Assembly (NCBI GenBank): GCA_014529385.2 | Contig: CM043971.1 | Coordinates: 85,490,340 to 85,554,339, forward strand | DNA: 64,000 bases | Direction of reading: 5' to 3' | From: Adiantum capillus-veneris | Lineage: Eukaryota; Streptophyta; Polypodiopsida; Polypodiales; Pteridaceae | Part shown: in pieces, positions 11,262 to 21,794 of the stretch | Layout of the letters: every line of letters begins with the position of its first letter | How positions within the stretch are numbered: the first letter of the stretch is position 1 | Translations under genes and position numbers: made by a program | Notes under the pieces: model-generated | Told to the model about the DNA's origin: nothing | The model's database searches: none | Seen by the model: only the letters and a program-made list of their open reading frames with translations

Positions 11262-11631
11262 AAGAGAGCAAAAGAACCTCCAAGAGATTCACAAATCTCC
11301 TCTCCAATCCAAGCAAAACTCTACACAAAATCTCAGCACAAAGCTAAGACAAGCTGCTTCCCAAAAGAACTGTTTACCTGAAGAAAATCTGTCAAAAAGC
11401 ACACCCTCTTGATCTAAACGCCTCCGAAAAGTAACTTCTGCTACGCTGCTCAGAACAAAATTCTGAGGGCTCGAACGGCTTCGAAAGGGGGGTAAAACCG
11501 CAGGTCACCTGCTCAGAATACTCCCGGAACGTCGAGGATGCTCCCACGAACAAATTTTCCGAAAACTGCCTGAAAACTGCGATTGCGCGCGCGGACGCGA
11601 AAACGCAAGTAGAGGCTCTGGAAATCACCTT

Positions 11632-11643
11632 GCTCTGATACCA
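11632..11643 (-). other. Copia-B primer binding site
   Basis: TGGTATCAGAGC on the minus strand, 2 nt inside the 5' LTR (ends at 11646). It is complementary to initiator tRNA-Met. Confidence 0.92.
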
Positions 11644-11645
11644 AT

Positions 11646-11922
11646 TGTTGAAGATGATGAAACAGGAAACAGAAGGAAGACAGCAACTCAGAGTAGGAAG
11701 AAGATGGAGAAGGAGAAGACACAGAGCTTGTGTACGAGATCTCTGTAGTCTCTCTCTCTGTATTAGAATAATAATGTATTCAATCTCAGAGCTACAAAGC
11801 TTATATGAAACCCTAAGAGATAAGGTGTCCTTTCACACCAGATGTCCAGGGGGAAAAACCCAGTGGGAGAAAAGTGCCCCTGGTGAAGCGCGTATACACA
11901 CTAACTCTACTACATGTCTACA
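11646..11922 (-). repeat. Copia-B 5' LTR
   Basis: 277 bp, the near-identical partner of 6741-7017. The ~370-bp leader between it and the ORF (11262-11631) has no other gene. Confidence 0.95.
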
Positions 11923-11927
11923 TTTAA

Positions 11928-12144
11928 CATGGGCTCAACACTAAGAGTTTCTCGAGAAAAGTTTGGCTAACAAGTAACTCCAACCAGAAACTGGAAAGAA
12001 CTCTTAGAATAATCAATAACATTTGATAAAGTGGAAAGGTTATCCCTTCGAAGATGCCACTTGTGGAGAATGAATTTCTCTTCTCAAAGATTTTCCCAAT
12101 TTCGGTTGAGATGAGGACATCTCAAATTCTTAAGTTGAGGTGAT
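11928..12144 (+). other. Element L internal region, copy 1, right of Copia-B
   Basis: It continues the internal region after the Copia-B insertion and matches 21581-21794. It ends TTGAGGTGAT just before LTR B, a weak purine-rich tract. No gene. Confidence 0.8.
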
Positions 12145-12634
12145 TGTAAGGTTTCCAGTTTTTGAAACCTTAAAGGTTGTATAAGCTTAATCAAACTGAT
12201 ATGATTATTGAAAAAGTAATGTAGAATTGTCCGACCATGGCAAATATTGGTATTTTTGGAATCTTAAGCACAGCAAACCCCGGGCTAGAAATTTTCAGAA
12301 TTGAATTCCGATAAAAACTGGCGTAGTTATGACCCCTGGAAGTTTACACTGTGAATTGAGTAAAATAGAAAAATTAAAGGGTTACAGTAATCATTTAAGC
12401 ATAGACTTTATTAAAGGTCTCCCAGATATTTACAAGATATTTACCAATTAAGCAAAAATAGGTCAAATTATAGAAAAATTGACATTTTAAAAGCTGGCAG
12501 GTAATGGGAGGGTCATCACTGACCTGCCAGGGACTCATTTAGCAGCAGGGGTCGTTTTTTGACTTGCTGGGGGCTGCTTGAACTTCAAGCAACTGCCTTT
12601 TTCAGCCGGTGAGAGCTTATGAGTGCCAGAAATC

Positions 12635-12642
12635 TATAAATA
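12635..12642 (+). promoter_or_regulatory. Predicted TATA box of LTR B
   Basis: TATAAATA in the same context as in LTRs A and C. A promoter here could read into the second internal copy. Confidence 0.7.
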
Positions 12643-13084
12643 GGACCCGTAGCTTCACATTTTACACAGACTCGGAGCCTTGCTACTCTCTCTCTCATTT
12701 AGAGAGAACACTACGCAGAAATCATTAGAGATTAATCTCTAATTGATTAACCCTAACTGTAATTATCCTAATCCTTCTTAATTAGCAAGGTTAGATTAAG
12801 ATAAATTGTTAATAAAACAAAGATTAGGCCTATGCATGCTCCTTAAACCTCTTTAAATTAATTAATCTCTACTGATTATTGTAATTAAGCTTAGTAATAT
12901 TAAGCTAATTAATTATCCTATCATATTATGGTTGAAATTAGCCAAATTAACCATGAATGAATGATAAATATATTAATAATGCTTAGATTAAGATGAGATA
13001 ATTATCAGAGTTGCATTAGACACTCATTAAGCTAGGAAAATTATTCTATAATTTTTTGATTAATTTTTCTAATTAATTAGGCAA

Positions 13085-14443
13085 AATTACTCTGTTTTTT
13101 AAGCTATTTAAATAGGGGAAATTAGTAAATTCATTTCAATTGCTATAATATATTTATTAGTGGTTAATTGGGTGTTACGAAACCCGTGATAATTAGGACA
13201 AGCTCAGATAAGGAATCTCGATAATTAATTATGCAGAATTACTCGGTTTTTTGAGCTATTTAAAAAGGGTAATTAGTAAATTGATTTCAATTGCTATAAT
13301 ATATTTATCAGTGGTTAATTGGGTGCTAAGGAACCCGTGATAATTAAGAAAAGTTCAGATAATGAATCTAGCTAATTAATTATGCAGAATTACTCTGTTT
13401 TTTGAGATATTTAAATAAGGAAAATTAGTAAATTGATTTCAATTGCTATAATATATTTTTCAGTGGTTAATTGGGTGTTAAGGAACCCGTGATAATTAGG
13501 AAAAGCTCACATAATGAATCTAGCTAATTAATTAGGTAGAATTACTCTGTTTTTTGACCAATTTACATAGGAGAAATTAGTAAATTGATTTCAATTGTTG
13601 TGATACATTTATCGGTGGTTAACTAGGTGTTAAGAAACCTGTGATAATTAGGAGAAGCTCAAAAAGTTCTAATTTTCTTAGTGGAATTATGCTGTTTTTA
13701 GGGGTAAATTAAAGGGGGAAATTAGTAAATTATGTGCTATAATTACATGCTATTTTTAAATGCTGTATTATAGGGTAAAGAGGCCGTGATAATTATGCCA
13801 AGGTTAGAAAAGTAGTATAGATATTTATCTAAGTCAAATTATACTAATTCTAGCTAAAAAGTAAAGAGCGAAATTAGTAAATTGTGCACTATGATTACAT
13901 GCTATTTATCAGAGCTGTATTATAGGGGCAAGAGGCCGTGATAATTATTCCAAGGTTAGAAAAGTAGTATAGATATTATTTAAGACAAATTATACCATTT
14001 CTAGCTAAAAATGAAAGGGGAAAACCGGTAAATCACGTGGTATAATTACATGCTATTTATCAGAGCTGTATTATAGGGTCAAGAGGCCGTGATAATTATA
14101 TCAAGGTTAGAAAAGTAGTATAGATATTTATCTAAGTCAAATTACACTATTTTTAGCTAAAAACTAAAGAGGGAATTTAGTAAATCATGATATATGATTA
14201 CATGCTATTTATCAGAGCTATATTATAGGGTAAAGAAGCCGTGATAATTATGCCAAGGTTATAAAAGTAGTATAGATATTTATCCAAGTCAAATTACACT
14301 ATTTCTACCTAAAAAGAAAAGGGGGAAATTAGTAAATCATGTGCTATAAGTACATGCTATTTATCAGAGATGTATTATAGGATACAGAGGCCGTGATAAT
14401 TATGCCAAGGTTAGAAAAATAGTATAGATATTTATCTAAGTCA
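13085..14443. repeat. 152-bp tandem array, 9 units (LTR B)
   Basis: Unit starts are 13085, 13237, 13388, 13540, 13685, 13837, 13988, 14140 and 14292, ending at 14444. Most steps are 151-152 bp and one is 145 bp. Three units fewer than in LTR A. Confidence 0.9.
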
Positions 14444-15021
14444 AATTATCTAAATTTTAGCTGAAAATTAAAGTTGAAAATTATATAATTAAGTTAGAAA
14501 ATGATAAGATAATTACCAGAGGTCAAAATTATCCTCATCTACTTGTGGTAATTATACCATAGTTAAGTGGTGAGGTAGAAAATTATAATTGACCAAAAGA
14601 TCTATTTTTAGCGAATGATTAATTAAAATAAATAGACCTTCCGGTCAAAAGTTTTTAGGAAAATTATAGTAAGTATAGACCTATAATATCAAGTTGAGGA
14701 AATGAAATATTTAAGATAAATTAAATACAATAAATATTAAGCCCAAAATAAGTAAATTATTAGCTTAAAAGTTGATAGGAAAATTAGGAAAAAGATATAG
14801 AAAATTATAAGAAAGTTCTGAGAGGTTAGAAAACCCTTAGGGAAGCGGTGGAAGAAGTTATCATGCTTATATAGACAAATAAGAAATTACTAAGTCAAGA
14901 ATTTATCAAATAAGACTATAAATTTAACCTTGGATGGGCTACGGTTGAATATAAAGGCTAAGTCTAGATTTTGATTTATTTACCTAATGATTAGACGTCC
15001 TTTTTAAACGGATAAGAAGTT

Positions 15022-15207
15022 ATTGCACCAAAAAGAACCCAAGAAAATCCTACATCTGATGATGAGGAAGTAGCTTCAAAACAAACTAGAGCGTCACACG
15101 ATGACGAAGCCGGGCCTAGTAGTAGGCCTACGGAGGAGAGTCTTCAGGCGCCAGTGCAGCAGCCGATGGCCAATCAATCCCAGGTGGGTGTCCCATTATT
15201 CAATTAA
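15022..15207 (+). pseudogene. LTR B copy of the small LTR ORF, start codon lost
   Basis: It is colinear with 24967-25152 but begins ATTGCACCAAAAAGAACC, so the ATG is gone. The frame otherwise stays open to the same TAA. A splice-donor-like CAG/GTGGGT lies at 15181-15187. Confidence 0.55.
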
Positions 15208-16293
15208 GTCTTTAATTAGTTTAAGTTATTTTATAAATTAGCATTGCATACGTAAGAAGGATAAATTGACTCAAAACGGAAGGTAACTTCCAACGTGCAT
15301 TTATTTATAAGGTAGGAAAGAATTGTTTGGGTTAAAACTGGTTGAATTAGGAAAGATATGTTTGATCATCCTTAAAACAGCTTGTCTCAAGACACCTCCG
15401 ACTCCTTGATATAAATTGATGATAATGATTGGCTTTCTAGCCACGGTTAAGTCGGTTACCCCCATGAACGATGAGTTTCTACTCCGTGTCATGTCTTGAT
15501 GTTTCTACATAAGTTAGGATACCGTTTTTTTAAATCCTAGGGGAGCCGCCGAGTTGTATGGACAACTGGTTTGGTGTATGGGCACCCGGAACCTTGGTGG
15601 GGGTTTATCCACTCCGGATTAGAATAAGGAATGGGTACCGTTTTTTCACCCTTAGGTGGTCTTGAGACAAGAAGAGTACTGGTCATGGTTATTATGGATA
15701 ATGTTTTGATTGACAGTACCCTGTCTTAAGTTTAAAGATGTTTGTTTTCTGAAAGAATGCTTTCAATGATGTCTTCAAGGAATTACTGTGACGGAACGTT
15801 AAAAGAAACCATTAATTTAAATGTTAAAACAATGTAATAATAAGATAAATGAATCTTGTGTGAGTGCGGGGTGGTAAGTGGGGATTGACTAAGGTTGTCA
15901 ATCATGGAAGGGTGGACCTGATTAGTCAGGTAACTATCCATTCCCGTGCAGTAAAACGTTTTAGAAACTTCTCACTTGGAAGAGGAATCCAACGGCTGTG
16001 CCCTCACATATGTTAGGGGGAAAAAAGCGTTGGCTAAGGAAACCATAATCTGAGTGATGAAGTTATAGGGCCTAAATAAGAATTTTTTTTTGTAGGTTGT
16101 TTGAATACATTGTCCCGTTTCCGCTGGGAGACAGGACTGGGTCTGCTTCTAAGGCTATAGACCCAAGCCATTGTCAATGGTAAAGGTCTATTCCTTGGAT
16201 TTTTCTTGTTTAGAGACTCCGATTTTTATCAGACCTAGAGACCTGTCAAGGATCCCATCCCGATCTTGGTATAGGCGGGTTGGGGACTTTACA
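15208..16293 (+). other. Right part of LTR B, no gene
   Basis: Non-coding LTR sequence. It includes a polypyrimidine stretch ending TTTTTTTTGTAG near 16095 that could act as a splice acceptor. Equivalent stretches are 4401-5154 and 25153-26236. Confidence 0.6.
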
Positions 16294-16295
16294 AG

Positions 16296-16307
16296 TGGTA
16301 TCAGAGC
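16296..16307 (+). other. Primer binding site after LTR B
   Basis: TGGTATCAGAGC 2 nt after the end of the middle LTR. It shows that this LTR is followed by a true second internal domain. Confidence 0.92.
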
Positions 16308-16613
16308 CTGTGTTAACTAAAGTTTTGGACCTAGGGAAAAGTTTAAGGCGTTAAGTTGAAATAAGTAATCTTTGACAAATCCAATTAAAGACGTATTTAA
16401 TTAAAAAGAGGGAGTGAAAGGAAAAAGAGAATTATCCCTATCCTTGCAGTAAAATTTCCATCATGCCTACTTCAAATTCCTGGATTTCAACATTAGGTTT
16501 ATGAGGGGTTGCCTATCCCGAGACTATTCAATGCCAAAAAGCGTGATGAAATGGCTGGATAATAGATTTTCTACTCGTAAGATAATCCCACTAGTAGTCC
16601 ATCTTGGGAGAAA

Positions 16614-17045
16614 ATGAAGCAGGCAAGCAAAGAACGTTATCTCCCTCTTGCACATCATGCTATCAAAATGAACGAGTTCTTTGATCTACGCCAACTAGGA
16701 CTTTCATTAGAGGAGTACTACATTAAGTTCGTGTCTTTACGACGCTATGCTCCCCAGATGACCATGGAGCAACAAATTGCCGTTTCTATCAAGGCCGCAA
16801 CAAACCCCAGAGTACACGTCTCGAGGCCATGAGGCCTACATCAATACAGGATGCCCTTCTCAGGGCTAAGCCTCTTGCAGCCGAAGGAAACAACTCCATA
16901 AGAAACTATAATGGATTTAGTAACTTTAGGGGAAGATCCAGGGGAACTTTCAACCAAGGATACCAACAATGTAGACTAGCTGCAGTAGTAAACCTGGAGC
17001 AGACCATCCCAAACGTTAGGTGCTATGGATGCAATCAAATAGGGC
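16614..17045 (+). pseudogene. Gypsy-type gag remnant, internal copy 2, 5' part
   Basis: Near-identical to 5475-5904, with the same frameshift between the two halves (16614-16832 and 16829 onward). Copia-N interrupts it inside the zinc knuckle after CYGCNQIG, and the frame resumes at 20739. Confidence 0.85.
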
Positions 17046-17236
17046 TGTTGGGGTATAGGCGCCTGTCCCTTGCCCGGCCGCCCAGAGTCTGGGCGCCCAC
17101 TGACTTGTATACCTTATACATAGCATAAGTGTATAGGGGACTGCTCACTCTTTGGAGTCTCTCCACCCATATCTGTGTGTCGTGTGTCTCCTTCTCTCTC
17201 TCACTCTCTGCCTGTGGTGCTCCCCGATCCCCTTCA
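17046..17236 (+). repeat. Copia-N 5' LTR
   Basis: 191 bp, TGTTGGGGTATAGG...CCCCTTCA, followed by AT and the primer site. Confidence 0.94.
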
Positions 17237-17238
17237 AT

Positions 17239-17250
17239 TGGTATCAGAGC
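17239..17250 (+). other. Copia-N primer binding site
   Basis: TGGTATCAGAGC, 2 nt after the 5' LTR. Initiator tRNA-Met type. Confidence 0.92.
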
Positions 17251-18638
17251 TATGGTGACCGCGGAGAGCACGACGGCTTTGAGAGCTTCGAGGCGATAGC
17301 TCGCTCGCTCTCGACGGTGGAGTTCGATCGCGGAGTTTCACGGAGAGTGATTTTAGCTTGAGGAGCATTGTCTTTGGAGCTTAGGAGCTTGGTGTGGTCA
17401 AGCTTGGTCGAGGAGGCGGTTGCGGCTTCCTTGGTGAGAGGAGCTTTTGAGCTCAGTGGAGCTCGTTAGAGAAGTGCTCGGCGGAGGAGAGCTTGACATT
17501 CGAGTGCTTGGATGCTGTTGTGGCAGAGCTCTTGTGTTGGAGCTTGCATTGAGAGGACATTGCATCACGCAGAGTGGAGCAGGAGCAGGTTCAAGACTGT
17601 GTGCAGCTCGTTTTTGCCATTTTCGGGCTCTAAAACGCAGTTTTTTGCGTAGCTCCGTCATACATAGTCAGATCTACATGATCCAGGAGTCTAAGTTAGG
17701 GTTTTGGCACGCTCCGGATACGATGGTGATGTCTATTTGCTGAAATTATGCTTTGAATTACAGCAGGTACAGCAGCAGGTTTATTTGTGCACTTTCGGGT
17801 CCCAATAACACTGTTTTTGGCATAGCTTTCACACCCGGACTCGGATACATATGATCCAGGAGTCTACCTTGGGGTTTTGGCACGCTCCGGACGCACTCGT
17901 CATATCAAAATTGTAAAATTCTGAATGCTGAATTTTCTGCAGCAGCAGTTGTTTATTGTGTGTCGAGGATTCCACGCATGGTTTGCTCTCAGATGTGAGA
18001 GTGATATTTGCTGCAAGTTTCCTCACAGGTGGGAGGATACGATGTATGCCTTATGTGGTTTGATGCTCAAGGAGACTAATGTCATTGCATTTTGAGCTCG
18101 GCAATGTATGCCTCGAGCATGTTTTTTTGACAGTCACAGGTAGAGCAGATATTTGTGTACTAGATTTGCAGGTGTTTGCAATGATGTATGCAAAATGTGG
18201 AGATTGGTGCATGCATTTGGAGTGTGATTTGACACGCTTTGGTTGCTCATGGTTTTGAGCGTACAGTCAGTTTGGTTACTGGTTTTGTGGCCGTTTTACT
18301 GACGAAACTCTGGCGAAATTTTTCCAAGAGTTTTATGCGCATCATTTATGCGATCTAGGTAGAGATTGTGGGTTGCACTCAACATTTGCGTGCGGTGTTC
18401 TCTGCAGGTGGGAGATTTGTGCGTGTGTATGCATCGATACCGCACAGTGTGGGCTTGGTGATTAGCTCACAGATTGCAGTGTGATACTAGAGCAGGCGAG
18501 GCTTGTATTGACATTGCGGGAGCTCTATTTTGGAGTGTGTCTCACAGGTTTTACACTGTGTTTCTGGCCATATTGGTAGACAGTTTTCAGGTGTTGTTGG
18601 TGAGGTGGTTTTGCTTTCTAGTTTGCTACATTGTGCTC
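17251..18638 (+). other. Copia-N long leader with a diverged tandem repeat
   Basis: This 1.4-kb leader is unusually long. A unit of about 175 bp occurs twice (about 17610-17785 and 17786-17955). The shared blocks are TTTCGGG, GATCCAGGAGTCTA and GGGTTTTGGCACGCTCCGGA, with the rest diverged. Short frames here look like chance. Possible roles are packaging or translation control, but nothing shows this directly. Confidence 0.6.
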
Positions 18639-20468
18639 ATGACAGAGACAGGTGATCGATCAGATTGTGACCTCTCACAGATGCACATGTTTGATGGGTC
18701 AGACTTTGCGGCATGGAGAGAGTGTATGCTTGATGCATTGACACAGCGAGGGTTGCATCGACCATTGAGTGGTGATGCAGGTAGACCTTCAAACATGTCT
18801 GACGATCAGTGGCAGGAGCTAGAGGAGATGGCACTATCTACGCTCTCTTTGCACCTTGCGGAATTTGTATATGCTCTTGTTATGTATGAGACTACTTCGA
18901 GAGCACTTTGGCGCAGATTACATGATATGTATGATAGATCTGAGTCATCACGGACTCGTGTGAGACATGTACATTCACGAGTACGCCGACAGGTGATATG
19001 TTGGTATTGTGGTCATTCTGGACACGTTAGACGGCGTTGTTTTCGTCGTATGCGACATCGTAGGAGACATGGCAGTCTCAGAGATGTATGTAGTGATGCC
19101 ATGGACTCAGTTGCTTTGACAGTTGAGGCACATGTAGTGTCGGAGTATACTAGTGACGAGGATGTCACTTTTACCTCGAGCTATGCACGAGATGCTATAC
19201 ATGTGGATAGTGCACTCCCTTCGCAGTGGTTGCTAGACGCAGATGCTATGTTTCATGTCACGCCGCATCGTGCATGGTTTTGTAGCTATTCTAGCGGGAT
19301 GCTTGGCAGTGTACGTTTGACCGATGGATCGGTGCATGCGATAGTAGGTGCAGGAGATGTGAGACTGTCATTACCGAGTGGTGCATCTTACTTGTTACGA
19401 CATGTGCGCTATGTACCAGATTTGACAGTGAGTTTGATCTCGATTGGTCAGCTTAGAGATTGTGGATGTCAGATTTCGCTACGAGAGCGAGGTTTTGTGA
19501 TGCATTTGGGTTCGCTAGTGATTGCGAGAGGTGCCAGGAGTGGTACAGGTTACCCATTGCATGTGGATCACGCGAGAGACGGTGTTGTCTCTGTGATCAT
19601 GCAGCCAGGTAGAGAGCGAGAGAGCAGGCAAGTCTCTTTTGCTTGTGGGTTGCAGGATGCTTTGCATGGAGTGCAGAGTAGTGAGCTCGTTGTGCACACA
19701 GTTGGGACACGACTTGAGCAGTCACACAGAGAGGTGACAGAGTCAGACATGCATGCTTTGCTAGTGACTGACCAAAGCAGAGACTCAGTTGTGCTAGATA
19801 CTTCTATGCAGGATAGACAGGTAGAGCGGTCTTGCTCTAGTGAGTCACGACAGGAGGACGTTGTGCAAGAGTCTATGCATACGGAGTTAGAGCATGAGAG
19901 CTCTAGTGAGTCACAACAGATTGAGTGTTCATGTTTGCAGTGGATGATTGCAGAGGAGGCTGAGATGTCAGCGATTATGCAGTCATTCCTTTCTATGCTC
20001 GACAGTGAGCATGGGGATATAGTTGTGCAGGATATGTCTTCCAGCAGACACCTAGAGCAGCTGGTTTGCTCTGAGGTTGCACGACAGGTTGATGCGTCTT
20101 TTGCGGACAGTCAGGAGATGCATGTGGCTCACACGCCTTGTCAGTCAGAGATGCCTATTGCCAGGGACATATATGTTGATGCATGCTCCGTAGAGCTAGC
20201 AGGGCCCGCTAGTATTGCATCGGCATTCGGTGGTCTCATGTATGAGATGTTGATCTTGAGACCGGATATCGCAGCTGTAGTGGGAGCATTTGCAATTGGG
20301 GTTGTCAGTCGTTTGTTGACTGATGATGGCATAGTGCATGAGGGAGATATGCAGGTATTGCGTACATACTTGCAGTACGTGTGCGGTACGTCTGGTGGTG
20401 TATGGACTTACACGGGAGTAGGACAGCCGGATGCACACGATCACAGCCAGCCAGTGGGCATCGGTTGA
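18639..20468 (+). CDS. Copia-N fused gag/protease-like/RT-tail protein (609 aa)
   Basis: I chose the ATG at 18639 (MTETGDRSDC). The open frame extends 55 codons further upstream but only to a TTG. Residues 18-100 resemble the copia gag N-terminus (MFDGSDFAAWRECMLDAL). A CCHC knuckle follows at 121-134 (CWYCGHSGHVRRRC). At 197-210, WLLDADAMFHVTPH aligns with the protease site, with catalytic D-S-G changed to D-A-D. Residues 215-305 resemble the region after the protease. Residues 310-525 are acidic/Ser/Gln-rich and unassigned. Residues 530-592 (GGLMYEML..RPDI..VG, then VLRTYLQYVCGTSGG) match the C-terminal part of copia RT. Integrase, the RT catalytic core and RNase H are absent. Without any stop over 610 codons, selection on the protein is possible but unproved. 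Confidence 0.85.
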   Translation: MTETGDRSDCDLSQMHMFDGSDFAAWRECMLDALTQRGLHRPLSGDAGRPSNMSDDQWQELEEMALSTLSLHLAEFVYALVMYETTSRALWRRLHDMYDRSESSRTRVRHVHSRVRRQVICWYCGHSGHVRRRCFRRMRHRRRHGSLRDVCSDAMDSVALTVEAHVVSEYTSDEDVTFTSSYARDAIHVDSALPSQWLLDADAMFHVTPHRAWFCSYSSGMLGSVRLTDGSVHAIVGAGDVRLSLPSGASYLLRHVRYVPDLTVSLISIGQLRDCGCQISLRERGFVMHLGSLVIARGARSGTGYPLHVDHARDGVVSVIMQPGRERESRQVSFACGLQDALHGVQSSELVVHTVGTRLEQSHREVTESDMHALLVTDQSRDSVVLDTSMQDRQVERSCSSESRQEDVVQESMHTELEHESSSESQQIECSCLQWMIAEEAEMSAIMQSFLSMLDSEHGDIVVQDMSSSRHLEQLVCSEVARQVDASFADSQEMHVAHTPCQSEMPIARDIYVDACSVELAGPASIASAFGGLMYEMLILRPDIAAVVGAFAIGVVSRLLTDDGIVHEGDMQVLRTYLQYVCGTSGGVWTYTGVGQPDAHDHSQPVGIG

Positions 20469-20547
20469 GAGTGGTTTTCTCTCACCTTTTGTAGTCTTTA
20501 GACTATGTTCCCTTGCTTAAAGGCACAGTCGCCTTTAAGTGGGAGGT

Positions 20548-20738
20548 TGTTGGGGTATAGGCGCCTGTGCCTTGCCCGACCGTCCAGAGTCTGGGCGCCC
20601 ACTAACTTGTATACCTTATACATAGCATAAGTGTATAGGGGGCTGCTCACTCTTTGGAGTCTCCCCACCCATATCTGTGTGTCGTGTGTCTCCTTCTCTC
20701 TCTCACTCTCTGCCTGTGGTGCTCCCCGATCCCCTTCA
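20548..20738 (+). repeat. Copia-N 3' LTR
   Basis: 191 bp, preceded directly by the polypurine tract AAGTGGGAGGT. About 6 differences from the 5' LTR. Confidence 0.94.
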
Positions 20739-20922
20739 AGGGCACTATAGAAATAGTTTTCCAGAAAAACAAAACCCTCGAATTACTGCTAGAGCCATTC
20801 CTCAAAATCAAGGAGATAATCTAAGAGGAGGTAGAAATAGAGGACGAGGTAAAGGAAGAGTAAGAGGAACCAGATGTTATGCAATCATAGGAGAACCAAC
20901 TCTATGGATTAAAAAAAGATAA
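20739..20922 (+). pseudogene. Gypsy-type gag remnant, internal copy 2, 3' part
   Basis: It resumes after Copia-N with GHYRNSF, carrying the same Cys-to-Phe change as copy 1, and the basic GRGKGRVRG tail, ending at TAA. Confidence 0.82.
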
Positions 20923-21794
20923 AAGAGCCACTCGCTTGGCCATAGTTAGCAATCTTAGAGCTTTGTAAACCACTCTAAATCAATAATGTAAAAATTTGAG
21001 TTACTTATATATTATAATGGAATACATGATTTTCTTCTCCAAGATTACTTAATGAATCTAAAGTTAAGTTGGTATTTAATCAAGAAATTAAGGGTTGATC
21101 TAACAAATGAGACCAAAGTTCTCGATAGTATGAAAAGGATTTGAATTTTGAGAATGACATAGTTATCAAGAAACCAACCCACATTCTTTGTGCACACGAT
21201 AGCCTTCCTTGGAAAAATAACATAGACTTGAAAGTATTAAGGTACGAGACTAATAGGAAGTCCAAAAGAACTCTTGGTATGATACTTCTTAAAACCCTTT
21301 ACATATTGTTGGTCAACCAAGTTAGAGCACAGAGGGGGTATCTCTGGTGCAATAGTAGAAGCTTGTGCCGACCGCAGATTGCTCAGAATGGCAAAAACAC
21401 GCCGAGCGCGTTCAGATTGGCAAAGTTGAAATACATGATACTTGTCGAACGCTGATTGCTCTGAATGGTCAGTTAGATCGAGCGCGTTCATATTGACAAG
21501 GTGAATTTATGGATCTTTTATGGAATTGATTTAACCTGGTTTTTGAGATGATGCAAATGGTTTGTAAAGGTTTTTAACATGGGCTCAACACTAAGAGTTT
21601 CTCGAGAAAAGTTTGGCTAGCAAGTAACTCCAACCAGAAACTGGAAAGAACTCTTAGAATAATCAGTAACATTTGATAAAGTGGAAAGGTTATCCCTTCG
21701 AAGATGCCACTTGTGGAGAATGAATTTCTCTTCTCAAAGATTTTCCCAATTTCGGTTGAGATGAGGACATCTTAAATTCTTAAGTTGGGGTGAT
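20923..21794 (+). other. Element L non-coding internal region, copy 2
   Basis: Colinear with 6086-6740 plus 11928-12144 and free of the Copia-B insertion. It contains the uninterrupted TTTAA target at 21576-21580. No gene. It ends TTGGGGTGAT before LTR C. Confidence 0.8.

Larger units (their letters stand above)
6741..11922 (-). mobile_element. Copia-B: complete Ty1/copia element
   Basis: It has 277-bp terminal repeats (6741-7017 and 11646-11922) and a 5-bp target duplication TTTAA (6736-6740 and 11923-11927). The empty site is visible uninterrupted at 21576-21580 in the other internal copy of L. The primer site is at 11632-11643, the polypurine tract at 7018-7027, and one intact 1398-codon polyprotein lies between them. 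Hand comparison of the LTRs shows about 4 differences in 277 bp, so the insertion is young. All parts expected for autonomous transposition are present. Confidence 0.96.
12145..16293 (+). repeat. Element L LTR B (middle, 4149 bp)
   Basis: It starts TGTAAGG and ends ACTTTACA, with the primer site following. It holds 9 repeat units. It shares with LTR C a 7-bp deletion in one unit (13540-13684, 145 bp), a GAATTCCGATAAAA variant and others. With LTR A it shares the terminal CTTTACA (LTR C has CCTTACA). The start codon of the LTR ORF is ATT here. As the middle LTR of a tandem it should be a recombinant of the original 3' and 5' LTRs. Confidence 0.92.
17046..20738 (+). mobile_element. Copia-N: short copia-derived element with one fused ORF
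   Basis: It has 191-bp LTRs (17046-17236 and 20548-20738), target duplication AGGGC (17041-17045 and 20739-20743), a primer site at 17239-17250 and polypurine tract AAGTGGGAGGT at 20537-20547. Internal copy 1 of L shows the empty site (around 5903-5907). Its base composition is clearly more GC-rich than the surrounding L. By hand the LTRs differ at about 6 of 191 sites. There is no integrase, RNase H or complete RT, so it must depend on another copia for movement. Confidence 0.94.

Noticed and set aside
18474-18638. 55 extra N-terminal codons on the Copia-N ORF, looking like a membrane segment
   Set aside because: The upstream limit is a TTG. The ATG at 18639 starts just before the gag-like region, and the hydrophobic stretch is leader sequence.
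17046-20738. Copia-N as a host gene captured by a transposon
   Set aside because: The ORF aligns in order with copia gag, protease region and RT tail, and the ends are true copia LTRs with primer site and purine tract.
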